DNA of 64,000 nucleotides from Mesostigma viride (taxonomy: Eukaryota; Streptophyta; Mesostigmatophyceae; Mesostigmatales; Mesostigmataceae): positions 4,993,145 through 5,057,144 of the forward strand of contig RPFO01000253.1 in the NCBI GenBank assembly GCA_009746045.1. Direction: 5' to 3'. The notes beneath the pieces were generated by a model. The model saw only the letters and a program-made list of their open reading frames with translations. It made no database searches and was not told the origin of the DNA. A program made the position numbers and the translations under genes. Positions 44,905 through 56,200 of this stretch are shown here, in pieces; the stretch's first letter is position 1, and each line of letters begins with the position of its first letter.

Positions 44905-45600
44905 AAAATATAATTACTTACAACAGAGTGAAATCACTCAAACCAAAGCAAACGCCCAGCTATAAACCTATATACAGAGCCATGTCAAAGCTCTATTATA
45001 CTACGATAAGACCAATGGAAACGCCTAACGGGAGGAACCTAATAGCCCTGCTGCACCGCAAAATCAGCCCGCGTACGGCGGAGCATGATGTCAGCCATGG
45101 CCCGAGTCAGCGCCACCGACAAGCGCTGACGCCAATATGACGTCCAGGTCCGCGCCGACCATGGGGCCCGCTGGCCCTCCAGGTCCAGCCGGTCCTCCCG
45201 GAGCCGGCAACACTCCTTGAAGAAGGCGGAGGTCAGGGGCCCCATGGCCCCAAACTCCTCCAGGACAAAGGGCACCACACGATGGTGCCCGACGTCGCCG
45301 TAGGCCAGGAGCTTGGCCCGCTCCGCCCGGTCCGCCGTGTAACCTGCCGTGAGGGAGGCCCCAGCCACGTGGCTAAGAGCCAAGGGCCGCGCCACCGAAA
45401 CGTCAATAAGCAGATGCCGGCCACCCCCCTCAAAGTCCAGCACCACGATGTCAGGCCGGTGGTTGTGCATATATGTGAGGTTGTGATATACCAACCCGAA
45501 GGGCAACTCATGGACATGCTTGGCCCCCAAGGACAGCCATTGGATATGGGTAGGTTGGATGGCATCTGGTTTGCAAAATTGTGAAGATCCAGCCGATTTA
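44905..45600 (-). mobile_element. RLE-type retroelement C-terminus and 3'UTR
   Basis: Minus strand. It encodes about 160 residues to a natural stop near 45040: HNHRPDIVVLDFEGGGRHLLI followed by DVSVARPL, LAYGDVGHHRVVPFVLEEFG, then RTWTSYWRQRLSVALTRAMAD. The R-PD-x15-D motif suggests a restriction-like endonuclease. The 3'UTR ends ...GTAATTATATTTTTAA, the same end as the nested copy at 10523. The upstream RT is absent, so the copy is 5'-truncated. Confidence 0.72.
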
Positions 45601-46327
45601 TCGGCAGGATCTCAGACCATTTAGGGGTTAACGTTGTGCAAATGAATTTCAAGTGATATTACCATAGGTCAATTTTGGGTTTTGGGGTGCCACCTCCCCT
45701 TAATTAGTCAATTAAATACTGCATTCGATATGAGTCAGCCATTCTTTGCCCATGTGCAGAGAGCCACTCTCTGCTGAGATGCCATCATGGGCACCCAAGC
45801 CATTGCCTAGCCATATCATCTTCCACCCCATGTCCGCAGTACTTTGCACAGCTGCTGGAATATGTACTGTCATGGTGGTGCAAGTCCTTTACATTCCCAC
45901 CCTTGCAGGAAGTAGCTTAGAATGTATGATAGGCCATATGCCCCTTCTCTGGGCTATGTGCTACATATACTCCCAACGGAGTTATGTTCCTAATTAATTA
46001 ATTAATTAATTAATTAATTAATTAATTAATTAATTAATTAATTAATTAATTAATTAATTAATTAATTAATTAATTAATTAATGGTGGTGCAAGGAATATG
46101 TGCTACATGATCTCCCCTGGAGGCATGTTATATACTTTAATTTTAATTTTTAATGGTGGTGCAGGTGCACCTCAATTGTGCACCCCGAGTATAGGTGTGC
46201 GCTGGTTGTCTCCTTGATAGGTGGCAGTTTATACACCAACCATCTGCAGGTTGTCGCCTAGAATGTATTGAAAACCATATGCCCCTTCTCAGGGATATGT
46301 GTTACATATCCTCATGCATATCATCAT
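45601..46327. other. Element ends and a long AATT microsatellite
   Basis: Contains the 3' part of a dispersed family (GCTATGTGCTACATATACTCCCAACGGAG, positions 45952-45982). This is followed by about 90 bp of pure (TTAA)n at 45992-46082 and a second box at 46098-46125. At 46199-46218 lies GCGCTGGTTGTCTCCTTGATA, the Penelope-family terminus alone. No gene is seen. Confidence 0.7.
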
Positions 46328-48330
46328 CAGCCACGAGCCACGAGGTAGCCATGGCTGTCGGAGCTCATAACTTTCACGTTTGAGCACCGAATTCAGCTGT
46401 GAATATCACAATCGCTTCGTCTTTCTTAGACGCACATGCTGATATAATTTTCCGAAGCTATAACGCACTATACGGCGATGAGCAAACGCCTCTCGACGCA
46501 ACGCAGCCTGGCGGCTGCGCTCAGCAATGAAAATACGCCTGCAGCCCCGGCTGCAGCTTCGCCAACCGGCCAGACAGAAGGCAGCGGCGCCACTAGCTAG
46601 CCAAGCTCTAGTGGTCGCCCAGCCCCCTCTCGGGCTCGCCTCGCCAGCAGCGTCGCCTGAACCCAAGCGCAGTCGCCCTGCCGAGCCGACCTGGGAAACG
46701 TTCGACTTTGACGCCAGCCAGCCCGGCTTTTTTGACAAGCTCAACCCCGACAAGATCCTGAGCTACGTGTTTTTCGGATCGTATGCCTCGCTTCTCGAGA
46801 TGTGCAAGCAACTCTTCCATCAGGGCTGCCTCACCGATGCTTTCCAGAGACGTCCCCACAACTTCGACCAAATCCTCCAATGCCGCCGCCCCCACCTTCA
46901 GCTTCGCGTCCATTTCTCCCTCCTCGGCCGCTCCCTCGAGGAGCTTTGGCCCCCCACGCCCCTCACCACCACCTTAACCGAATCCTCCATCCGCTCACTC
47001 CTCAAGGAGGCCCTTGAGCAGCACGTGGCCCCCATCGCTGCAGATGTGGCGGCCATGGGCAGCACGCTGGCTGCTGAGCTCCCCACCATCTCTGGACACC
47101 GCCACCTCCACCCTCCTCGCCTCCTCCACCGCCACCACCACCACCTCCGACGCCATCACTGCCCAGCTCCGCGACATCGACCAGCGTCTTAACGACAATG
47201 CCATCGCTATCGAGGTCCTGCAGAACACCGCAGGCCTCACCGCCCAGGCGGTGAAGGACATTGCCGCCAAGCCAGCCCCTGCTGGCCTGGCCGGCGATGC
47301 TCCTCCCATCACCACCTGGGCGGACATGCTTAAGCAACATACCACCTCCACCACCTCCGCCGTCGCAGCCCAGCTCCAGCGGCAGACGCTTGACCTCCGC
47401 GAGGAGGCCGAGCTCGCCAAGCGCAGCCTCAACGTCATTGTCAAGAATCTCAAGATGGAGGAAGGTGAGAATTCCGAGAAGCTTGCACGTGCTTTCGAGA
47501 GAGAAATCCTTGATCGCATGGGCCTTACTGGTGAGATCGAGCTAGCTGGTCGCCCACCGCCTTCCCCGCGCGCGGGGTAAGGCAGGGCCGCCCCCGCTCC
47601 TTCTCACCTTTAAGACCCCGGCGGAAAGATTTCTTTTCTCAGACGCCGCAAGCGGCTCGAGAAGACTCTCTTCACCCTTGATGACGACTTGACCCTGGCG
47701 CAGCAACAACGGCGACGGGAGCTATGGCCGACCTACCTCCAGCTCCGGCAGACCAAGGCGGGCCGGCCAGCCGGTGTACTGGAAGGGGGCGGCCATCTAC
47801 GTCGGCCACAAGCCCTGGCAGGCGACCCCCGCGGCCCCAGCGACTCCAGACGCCCCAGCTTAGGGGAATACAGCAGTAGTAGTATAGAATAGATAGACCG
47901 TGGCCATGTACATGTACGCCTCCTAGAGGCACTATCCCAGCTAAGCCACGCGCTTTATTTAATCATGTACATGTGTGCCTATGATGAGCCACACTCCAGA
48001 TGATGCCTAGCTTTATTTAGTTATGTTGTGCCCATGCAGGGAGTAACTCTCTGCTGAGACGCCATGCCCTAGCTTCTTTGTATAGCTATGCTGATCTTGC
48101 CCCCCATGACAGGCTCCCCCTTCGCTGGGCATAGCTTGAAGATCATGGGGATGCACGTGCCCTGGTGCACCTAGAGCAAGGGTCCTTTACATCCCCACCC
48201 TTGCAGGAAGTAGCTTAGGATGTATGATAGGCCATATGCCCCCTCTCAAGGGCTATGTGCTACATATACTCCCAACGGAGTTATGTTACAATTCAATTCA
48301 ATTCAATCCTCATGCACCACGGAGGTATTA
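46328..48330 (+). mobile_element. ORF1-only (HAL1-like) retroelement, copy C
   Basis: The most complete plus-strand copy. It has the 5' leader (46328-46477), an ORF1-like region (46478-47890), and a ~370-bp 3'UTR collinear with copy A (TGATGCCTAGCTTTATTTA and GTGCCCATGCAGGGAGT phrases). It ends with the box ACTCCCAACGGAGT at 48270-48283 and an AATTC-type tail. No sequence between the ORF1 stop and the tail can code for RT. Confidence 0.82.
46478..47890 (+). pseudogene. L1-ORF1p-like protein, frameshifted
   Basis: Starts MSKRLSTQRSLAAALSNENT and shifts frame within the first 60 codons. It continues as SPEPKRSRPAEPTWETFDFD, TESSIRSLLKEALEQHVAPI, then a helical stretch (RDIDQRLNDNAIAIEVLQNT), ITTWADMLKQHTT, and the RRM-like segment RSLNVIVKNLKMEEGENSEK plus FEREILDRMGL (about 47420-47525). 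After another shift the CTD reads LTLAQQQRRRELWPTYLQLR. NVIVKNL followed by a helix matches the beta1-alpha1 start of L1 ORF1p RRMs, and the CTD phrase matches the L1 CTD helix, by pattern only. Confidence 0.72.
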
Positions 48331-48412
48331 ATTAATTAATTGATTAATTAATTAATTAACAGGCACGTGACTGCGTCATGTGAGCATAAGTCCTCAGTGG
48401 GAGGGGAATAAC
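48331..48412 (-). mobile_element. RTE-like LINE 3' end only
   Basis: Reverse-oriented stub: an AATTAATTGATTAATTAATTAA tail, then GGCACGTGACTGCGTCATGTGAG and AAGTCCTCAGTGGGAGGGG. On the minus strand this equals the last ~50 bp and tail of the LINE copies ending at 3335 and 5294. Confidence 0.8.
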
Positions 48413-48444
48413 ACGGAGGTATGTTCTTAATTCATTAATCAATC

Positions 48445-49092
48445 TGAACCCGGGCCTGTGATGCCAGATCTCGATCCTTTGCGGCCGTAATTCCGAGCTT
48501 GGCACTGGATTCGTTGTCCACACCGTCGCGTCGCTACAGTTTCATAATGTTTTCTGGCATACGCGGGCAGTTGGTTCCCGCCGCACATTTGAAAGTACGT
48601 GATGTCCTCCGATTTTTTCCTTTGCACCGTGTGCAGTTCTTGGACGTTTGGAATCATGGCATGGCTAACGTAATGATCGCGACTGACTAGCTATCTAGAC
48701 CTTTTCAGCTGGTTTTCCATTTGCGGACCCGTATTTACTCGTAAATGGTGGGAGAGCGATCGCAGCAATTGTGCTCACCACTAGACGGTAAATGGTGGGA
48801 GAGCGATCGCAGCAATGCATGGTGCTCACACTAGACACTCCCAGCCAGTTATGTAGGCTGGAAACACACGCCCTGATCATATCAAGCAAGCTGTTTCCGT
48901 CCCCACCGTCTAGGTCATCTAGTCGCTCTACACGTAAGCCAGCCATAATTTCAATGCACAACGCTAAACATTTCCATCTCTCTTAATATTCATCATCCTG
49001 AATTACTCGAAAATGCGGAAAAGATAACAGCAGGCTTGAGCTTCCATGGTCCGGATTATCCCGATTTCTGGCCTGCGCTGGTTGTCACCTTG
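48445..49092 (+). mobile_element. Penelope-like element fragment 2 (3'UTR and terminus)
   Basis: Matches 40203-40770 of the full copy with small insertions, several being short local duplications such as GGTAAATGGTGGGAGAGCGATC repeated at 48744 and 48787. It ends GCGCTGGTTGTCACCTTGATA at 49076-49096. No RT codons are retained. Confidence 0.8.
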
Positions 49093-50084
49093 ATATATAG
49101 CCTTCGACTTGTTTCTCAACATTAATGCATGCACCTGGCGGCCACTGCTTTATTCCGAACATTCACATGTGTTTGTCTGGGTGGTATCATGGCAGTGAAT
49201 TTCCAAGAAAAAGGGGGGCTTTTTGTTAGTTTAGAAATGGAATAGATCGAGCCATCACAAAGTGGCTTGCACAAATAAATAACATATGATACATTGTATG
49301 GTACACAATAACACCAGCCATGCGATCAAGGCTGATGAAGTTCCTGACAAAATGGGTGCTTGTCCCAACAGATCTTCCCTGGAAAGTTCAAGTGCATGCC
49401 AACCATGCTTGGATTCTAAGCTTGTGACACCCACATAAAACGGTGTACCTGTCCGTGCACATGCACCACCGCCCGACGGATGGCCAGCATCACACTACCC
49501 TTGCTCTGTCATCAGCCACATCATAGCCGATACCAGGCATCAAAGTATCGGGGTCGAGGCAGGCAGCAGTCAACAAAGCAACGCTGCAATGTTCTCCTAC
49601 AACCCATGATGAAAAAATGCACAGATGTCGCAGCATGAAGCGCACTCCACCCATGCCTTCGCAAACCTAAACCACTGTCTGTCGGCACCACTTGACAATA
49701 CAAATCTAGCCCCAGTAAGCCAACCAGGGCGAACCGTGACACGCGCTCCAAGGGCTCCCCCTCCTCTTGCATAAAGGCAAACGTGCCACAGGTGAGAGAA
49801 CCCAAGGTCATGAGCGGCCGAATTCCGCACTTTTTACACTTGGAAGTGCTTCCAGCATGCTTGGGCACGTGCCAGCCCCTCGCCTGAAGCGGCCATGCAC
49901 AACATGGCATGGCAACATACATTCTTGGATCTCAGCCTTGGCCCGCTATCAATAACCCAAACAATCTTAACCAATCACTTAACTCTATTTTTTCCTTTTC
50001 CGTACCTAGAAAGCTGCTATCGAAATCCAAATCATGGGATGCGAGACCTGACAAAAAAGACTGGGTCGCAGATCCAAGGGGGGG
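49093..50084. other. Intergenic, 3' flank of the membrane-protein gene
   Basis: No gene is seen; open frames on the minus strand (49521-49922) have no recognisable motif. Confidence 0.45.
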
Positions 50085-50205
50085 GGAGGGGTCAATCTAC
50101 GGGACCCATTGGGGGGGGGGGGGGGGGGTCAATCTACGGGACCCATTTGGGGGGGGGGGGGAGGGGGTCAATCTACGGGACCGATTGGGGGGGGGGGGGG
50201 GGCAT
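50085..50205 (-). repeat. Repeated stop-codon segment with C tracts
   Basis: On the minus strand the last codons and stop of the membrane-protein gene (ATCCCGTAGAT) are followed by a C tract. Then three more times comes AATSGGTCCCGTAGATTGACC with a C tract of 11-17, ending near 50090. Each copy would again read Pro-stop. Confidence 0.85.
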
Positions 50206-53200
50206 CTACGGGATCAGATTCTCGTTCTTTGCCTTGTTCAGCTCTTGCCGTATGCTCTGTATCCGCTCCGCCCTCGCCTCGGCCGACTGGTACTCGGGCA
50301 CACTGATGCCTGCCTCCCGCAGCCGCTGGACCACCGCCGCGCGCCGCATGCCCGCGCGCGCCTCGGGTGAGAGGTGCGCGTACGGCCTCTCGTTCGACGT
50401 GGTCGCCAGGAACAGCTTGGCGGTGCCGCGCACGTTTGCGCTGGCGCCTGCGCCGACTGACATGGTCCCCGTCATCGCAAATGGCGACGAGGGCAGGTCG
50501 TCGGCACCCCACATGAACGACCCGGACATGACCGTGGTGCCCTCCATCGGTGACATCATGCTCAGGTCCTCCTTGAGCATCCCGAACGAGCGCACGTTGT
50601 ACGCGGGGCTGGGCACGCCCGCCGCCGCATAGGGGGCCAGCGCGCCCGGGCCCAGCGGGACCACCTTGGTGTTCACGCTCAGGTGCTTGGTCCCGTCACG
50701 GATCGAGGAGCGAACCGCGTGGAACGACGACTGCTTGCTCAAGGGGCCCGAGTGGCCGCCCTCTTCTGGCACCACCTTGGTGGACAGCTGGACGACCACG
50801 ACGAAATCGCCCTCGTCCGCCCCATTCCCATAGGGCCCTTTGCCCTTTCTATCTTTATAATCACCCGAGAGGCGGTGGGGTGGGCCCGCCGTGGCCTTGC
50901 CCGCCCCTGCCCCTGCCCCGCCCTTGTCCCCAGCGCGCTCGCCGTCTCTCCCGAGGGGAGAAGCGACAGCCGCGTCGACGTCCTCCGGCTCGTAGCCCGA
51001 CGCGCCAGGTGTCGGGCTGGGGATGGCGTTTGGGCTGTTTATGAACGGCCGCATGATGTCGTGCGCGTGCCCGTTGGGGTCCGTTACCACGGGCTGCCCG
51101 TTCGCCCCCAGCGTGATAATCCCATCGTCCGCCACAGACGAAGCCCCCGCAATCCCCTTGCCCTGCTCGGAGCTCCCGGGCCGGCTACCCTCGCCCTTGC
51201 CCACGCTTATGCTGGCGCCCCTCACATGGCCGCCATCAGTCACCTTCCGGCTGGCTTTGATCGCCGCGGCCTCTGCCCGCGAGCAGACGAGGAGCTCCAC
51301 TGTGACCACCTCTCTCATGTGGGTGGGTCCCTTGCTCCCTCCGGCCACCGTAGACAGGCCGTTGGTCAACAGTAGCACGCCGTCGCCATCCCCGCTGCTG
51401 TTCCTGCTCCTCCGTTTGGCCTTGCTCCCGCTGCTGCCGTGCTTCTCGTCCTCGTCGTCAAGGTCGTCGTCGTCGCGCGCAAAGTAGTCGTCCTTGATGT
51501 CGCGCCGGCGCGGCGTGTTGGTGATATGGCGCACCAGGTCCTCCTTGTCGCGCAGCCAGCGGGAGAGCTTGGTGTCCTTCTCCAGCAGCGCGTTGTACTT
51601 GCGACGCGTGAACGTGCTGACCTCGAGCGTGATGTTGAAGATAAACGCCAGCATCAGCGCCACATTGGCAGACATGAGGACCACCGTCACCGCGGTCGAG
51701 GCCTCCTTGCCCGGGTTGCCGTTGTAGAAGAGGCCGCCGTGCATCGTCGCAGATGTAACGAGGAGAGACATGAACTCGAGGTTGTCCGCGCGCTCCTGCA
51801 TGCAAGAATGTGCCAGAATTAAAAAGGAGGCGAGGCTGGAGGTTAGCACTCTCAATAGGATTTCATAAACACCGTACGAGGGTTGTCCGTGCGCTCCTGT
51901 GTAAACAAATTAGGGGCAAACACGCACATAAGAATACACTAGCTGTAGGGAGAGAGGCTACGGAACCGTTGCCCACGCGCTCCTGCATGCGCACGTACGT
52001 GCGTGCAAGAAAAAACAAGGAGGCGAGGTTGGAGGTTAGCACTCTCTGTGGTACTACATAAACACCGTACGGGGATTTTCCGCGCGTTCCTGCGTAAACA
52101 GGGGGCGAAAAAGCATACAGATAGTTTGCATAATACTAGAGCTGTATAAGGAGATGCTACTTAAAAGGTTGTCGGCGCGCTCCTGCACGCGGAGATGTGC
52201 CAGACTCAACAAAGTGACGAGGGCAAATGCTCACACTTCATCGCTAGCATGGCACATAAACTACGTATGAAGGACATGGATGAATATAAGACACTCCAAC
52301 ATCTACTTTAGCATCTTAAGTACCCGTTGTTGTCCGCGCGCTCGTGGGATAGAGTGCATGGGAAGAAAAAAAGAAAACATTTTAACATGAGCGCTCGTGG
52401 GATGGAGGGCAAGGAAAACAAACATGAGCGCGCTCGGGGGGGAAAACATTTTGACATGAGCGCTCGTGGGATGGAGGGCAAGGAAAACAAACATGAGCGC
52501 GCTTGGGGGGGGTGGGGGTGGGGGTGGGGGGGAACATGGTAACATGAGCGCTCCTGAAAGATCCAACGAGGCAAAACAATCCATCCGAATGCCAGTACCC
52601 TACATGGACTGCTGCAAGGCTTGCGGCATTTTCCCGCACCCACGAACGGCGCGCCATAATGAGACACGAACCCGCGAGGTTCAAAGAGGAATCCAGCGAG
52701 CCCTCCCCTTCCCCTGGTGAGAGTGCAGAGCGATGCAGGTCTCCCTTCCCCCTTCCTTTTCCCCATTACCCGTACACATGACCATCTATCAATAATCTAG
52801 TAAGAAACACCCGAGGGCTGCACGCTGAGAATAGAATAGCTATTAGAATCATCACTGGACGCACCTGCACGTACGGCGACTTCCACAGCTGCAGGAGCAG
52901 CGCCACCTCCACCAGGAACACGGACGCAAAGGTCTGGTAGAAGGTCTTCCCCGCGAGGAACACGATGATGAATATGAGGCCTGCTTTCCGCACCATGACA
53001 AAAGCCTCCCAGTACCAGCAATCGCGCTCGTAGCCCGCGGTCAGGAAACCGAACTTCTTGCGCAGGCGGGGGTCGGAGTGCAGATTCTTGCGATGGCCCC
53101 ACAGCAGCCAGATCGTGCCCAGGGGGATGCCGATCCCGTACGCCAGCACGCACGCCGCGCCGAGCAGCATCCACTTGAGGTGAGTCTTGCTGTTGTAGTC

Positions 53201-56200
53201 AATCGTGAGGTCGGCCGCGAGCCGGTCGGTGAACTCAAAGGGCTCCGACTTGAAGATTTGGAACACCTCGCGCACGACTGTGGGGTAGATAAGGAAGAGC
53301 AGTACGATCGTGCTCACCGTCCACCCGTCCATCACGCGCTGCACCTCCGCCTTGAGCGCCGCCGCCTCGTCCTCCTCCGTCGTCTCCCCAACCGGCCCCG
53401 CCCCCTCAAGCCGAACCAACTTCTCGGGCACCGCGGCGAGCGCCCTCGTGCCAGCGGCAGGATTAGCCCCCCCTGTCGCCATCATCTCGCCGTTGATGCC
53501 AGTCCCCGGCCGGCTGGCCATGTCCAGCTGGATTATGCTGGCGGTGTCACCCGCAGAGTCTGAAGTACCCGGCCGGCTGCGGTCGCTGCCGCCGCCCGCC
53601 ACGGTCTGATTCAAAGCAGGGCGCACGCTCCCGTCCTCGATGACCGCAGGGGTGGGGGGGACGTCGTCCGCGGTGGCCATTAATGCTACCGTACGTGGGC
53701 CATCGGGGGACGTGGCATCGTCGTCATCATGCGCGGGCACGTCTTGGATGGACACGTGGCGACTGTCCGACCTGGGCGGCTTGCCCTTGCCCTTGCCCCT
53801 GCCACGGCTCAGCCACCGGCGCAGCTGCTTCATGCGCAGGTGGTAGCGTCGCACCAGGAAGCGCGGCGCGTAGATGAGGAAGGGGATGATCATGCACAGC
53901 AGCGGCAGGCACGCGTAGAAGAGGAACTGCGCGTAGTAGCTCGCGTGCAGCCGGCAGTCGACGGCCGAGATCTCCAGGCCGCCCGCGTTGGCGATGGCGC
54001 CCTGGATGCGGAACAGGTCCTGCATCAGCCCCTGCCACTGCACCTGGAACTCGGACGCCAGCGGCACCATCTGGAGGTAGCCTGCGTTTGTGTTTGTGTT
54101 TGTGTTTGTGTTTGGGATGAGTAACGTTGATGAGGATGGCGGGGACAGGATCAAGGGCAGCCGTGCCGTGTTAGGAAACGGGCAGACGTACGGTGTTCCA
54201 TGAGGATCAAGAGCAGACGTGCAGTGCTAGATAAGGATCCATGGGAGGAGACGTAGAGTTTTAGATAACGGGCAGGCGTGCCGTGTTAGGGAACGGGCAG
54301 ACGTGCGGTGCTAGATAAAGGGGAGATGTACAGCGGTAGATCACACAGCGCCAGGGGGAGTAACCTCTGCATGATCCCAGGGATGGCTACTTGGTAACTC
54401 CTTGGAAAGGACGATGCGACGCGGGGATTGCTACGTCGCTGGTGCCCAACTTTGTATTCTCTGTTTTACACCAAGACAACTTTGTATTCTCTGTTTTACA
54501 CCAAGACAACTTTGTATTCTCTGTCTTACACCAAGACAACTTTGTATTCTCTGTCTTACACCAAGACAACTTTGTATTCTCTGTCTTACACCAAGAATAC
54601 TCGGACAATACTTCCTGCGCGAGTGGTCAGGGGAACGGAAACTGACAATGATGGGAAATGAAAAGCACATCAGGCTCGTAATTGCGCATGCAACCGAGCT
54701 TGGTTGGGCGCGCGGGCAGCCGGGCGGGCGTACGTACGTACCTTCCATATCCATGTATGTACGTACATGTCACATGGGTGAGCGGATGGAAGAAGCGATG
54801 CCAGCATATTACCCACCCACCCATGTACCTCCTGCGATCTTGCTGAGCAAGGCCACCATGCTCTTGGATAGAGCGGCTGAAACTTTACGTTGACAGATAT
54901 GTGTGAACGGAGGGACAGATGGCAGCATACCTAGTGCGATCTTGCCGAGCACCGCCACCATGTTCTTGGAGTCGCCTTTGGAGCGCAGCGTGTTGCGCAC
55001 GAGGGCCACGACGATGAGCACGGCGCCCCCAGGCCCGAGCATGATAAGAATCCACTCCTTTGCGACCGCGCCCGGCGTGGTCCCGCAGGGGACACACTTG
55101 GTAATCCCGCTGCTCCCGTAGCCGTCCTCGCAGACCTGGGTAAACCATGTAAGGGTGGGCGCGTCCGCACAGTAAGAAGCACAGCAAAAGACAGGATGCC
55201 GGGTGGAATGGCAACGCGTATGTTGCGCTGCTGCCATAGCCGTCGCAGACCTGAGGGCCCAGGAAACACATATAAGAGAGCCCTTGAAACTTGTGATTGC
55301 ATTGATGATAACAACCATGATGACAATAATCATAATGATAACAACAACATGACATAATAATGACAGCGACAACATAATAATGACAATCAAACCATAAGAA
55401 TGGCAACCAAACCAATCACCCAAGGGCATCGTTCGTTAATCGTTGATTTAGGTTTTGCCCTGCGTAGACAAGTGACTGATTTCTGTTCGCTCTTTCCAAC
55501 AACTTTATGGCTCCCATGTTGGCAGCACATGTCAGGCAGCCCATGCAACACACAATACATTTGCACCATGCCAAGAAATAACTACAAACAAAATGTACAA
55601 GAATGGCATCGGGTACAAGTAAAGCATGGTGCATACAAGAGCAGCATAGTGCATACAAGTACAGCATAGTTACTCAAGTGCAGGTACAAGTACCACAGGG
55701 TACAAGTATAGCTCCTTACCTGGCAGAGCGGCCCCTTGAAGCCCTCCGCGCACTGCCCCGTGCCGGGCCCAAATAGACACGCGTTGTTGTTGCACTCCTT
55801 GAAGTAGGTGCTGGCGTTTGTCTCTCTCCAGTACCCCGCAATCACGAACATCTCCTCCGGCACCGTCCGCAGCGTGTCGTCCCCCCGGTTGGTCCAGTCG
55901 CACAGCGCGCCCCGGAGATCCGTGCAGGGCAGGCAGAGCACGCAGTCGGCCGGGGCCAGCGTGCAGTTGTCGGTCTTGCGGTAGCTGTTGTCCTCGCACA
56001 CGCATGCGAGCCGGGAAGTCGCGCCCTCGTGGAAGGTGGTCATGCCGACGGGGCAGTCCACGCAGATGTCCTGGTCATCGCTTTCTGTGTAGGTGCCAAA
56101 GACGCAGGGCTTGCCTGCAGGGGGTCCGGCGGGGGTTTGAGTGTGTGCGTGGGGGGGGGGGCAGGGGCGGGGTAGCGGAAAGAAAGGGGGGTGGAGGGAG

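Noticed and set aside
54448-54597. CRISPR-like array of 30-bp repeats
   Set aside because: The five repeats are contiguous with no spacers, and lie in an intron of a eukaryotic gene.
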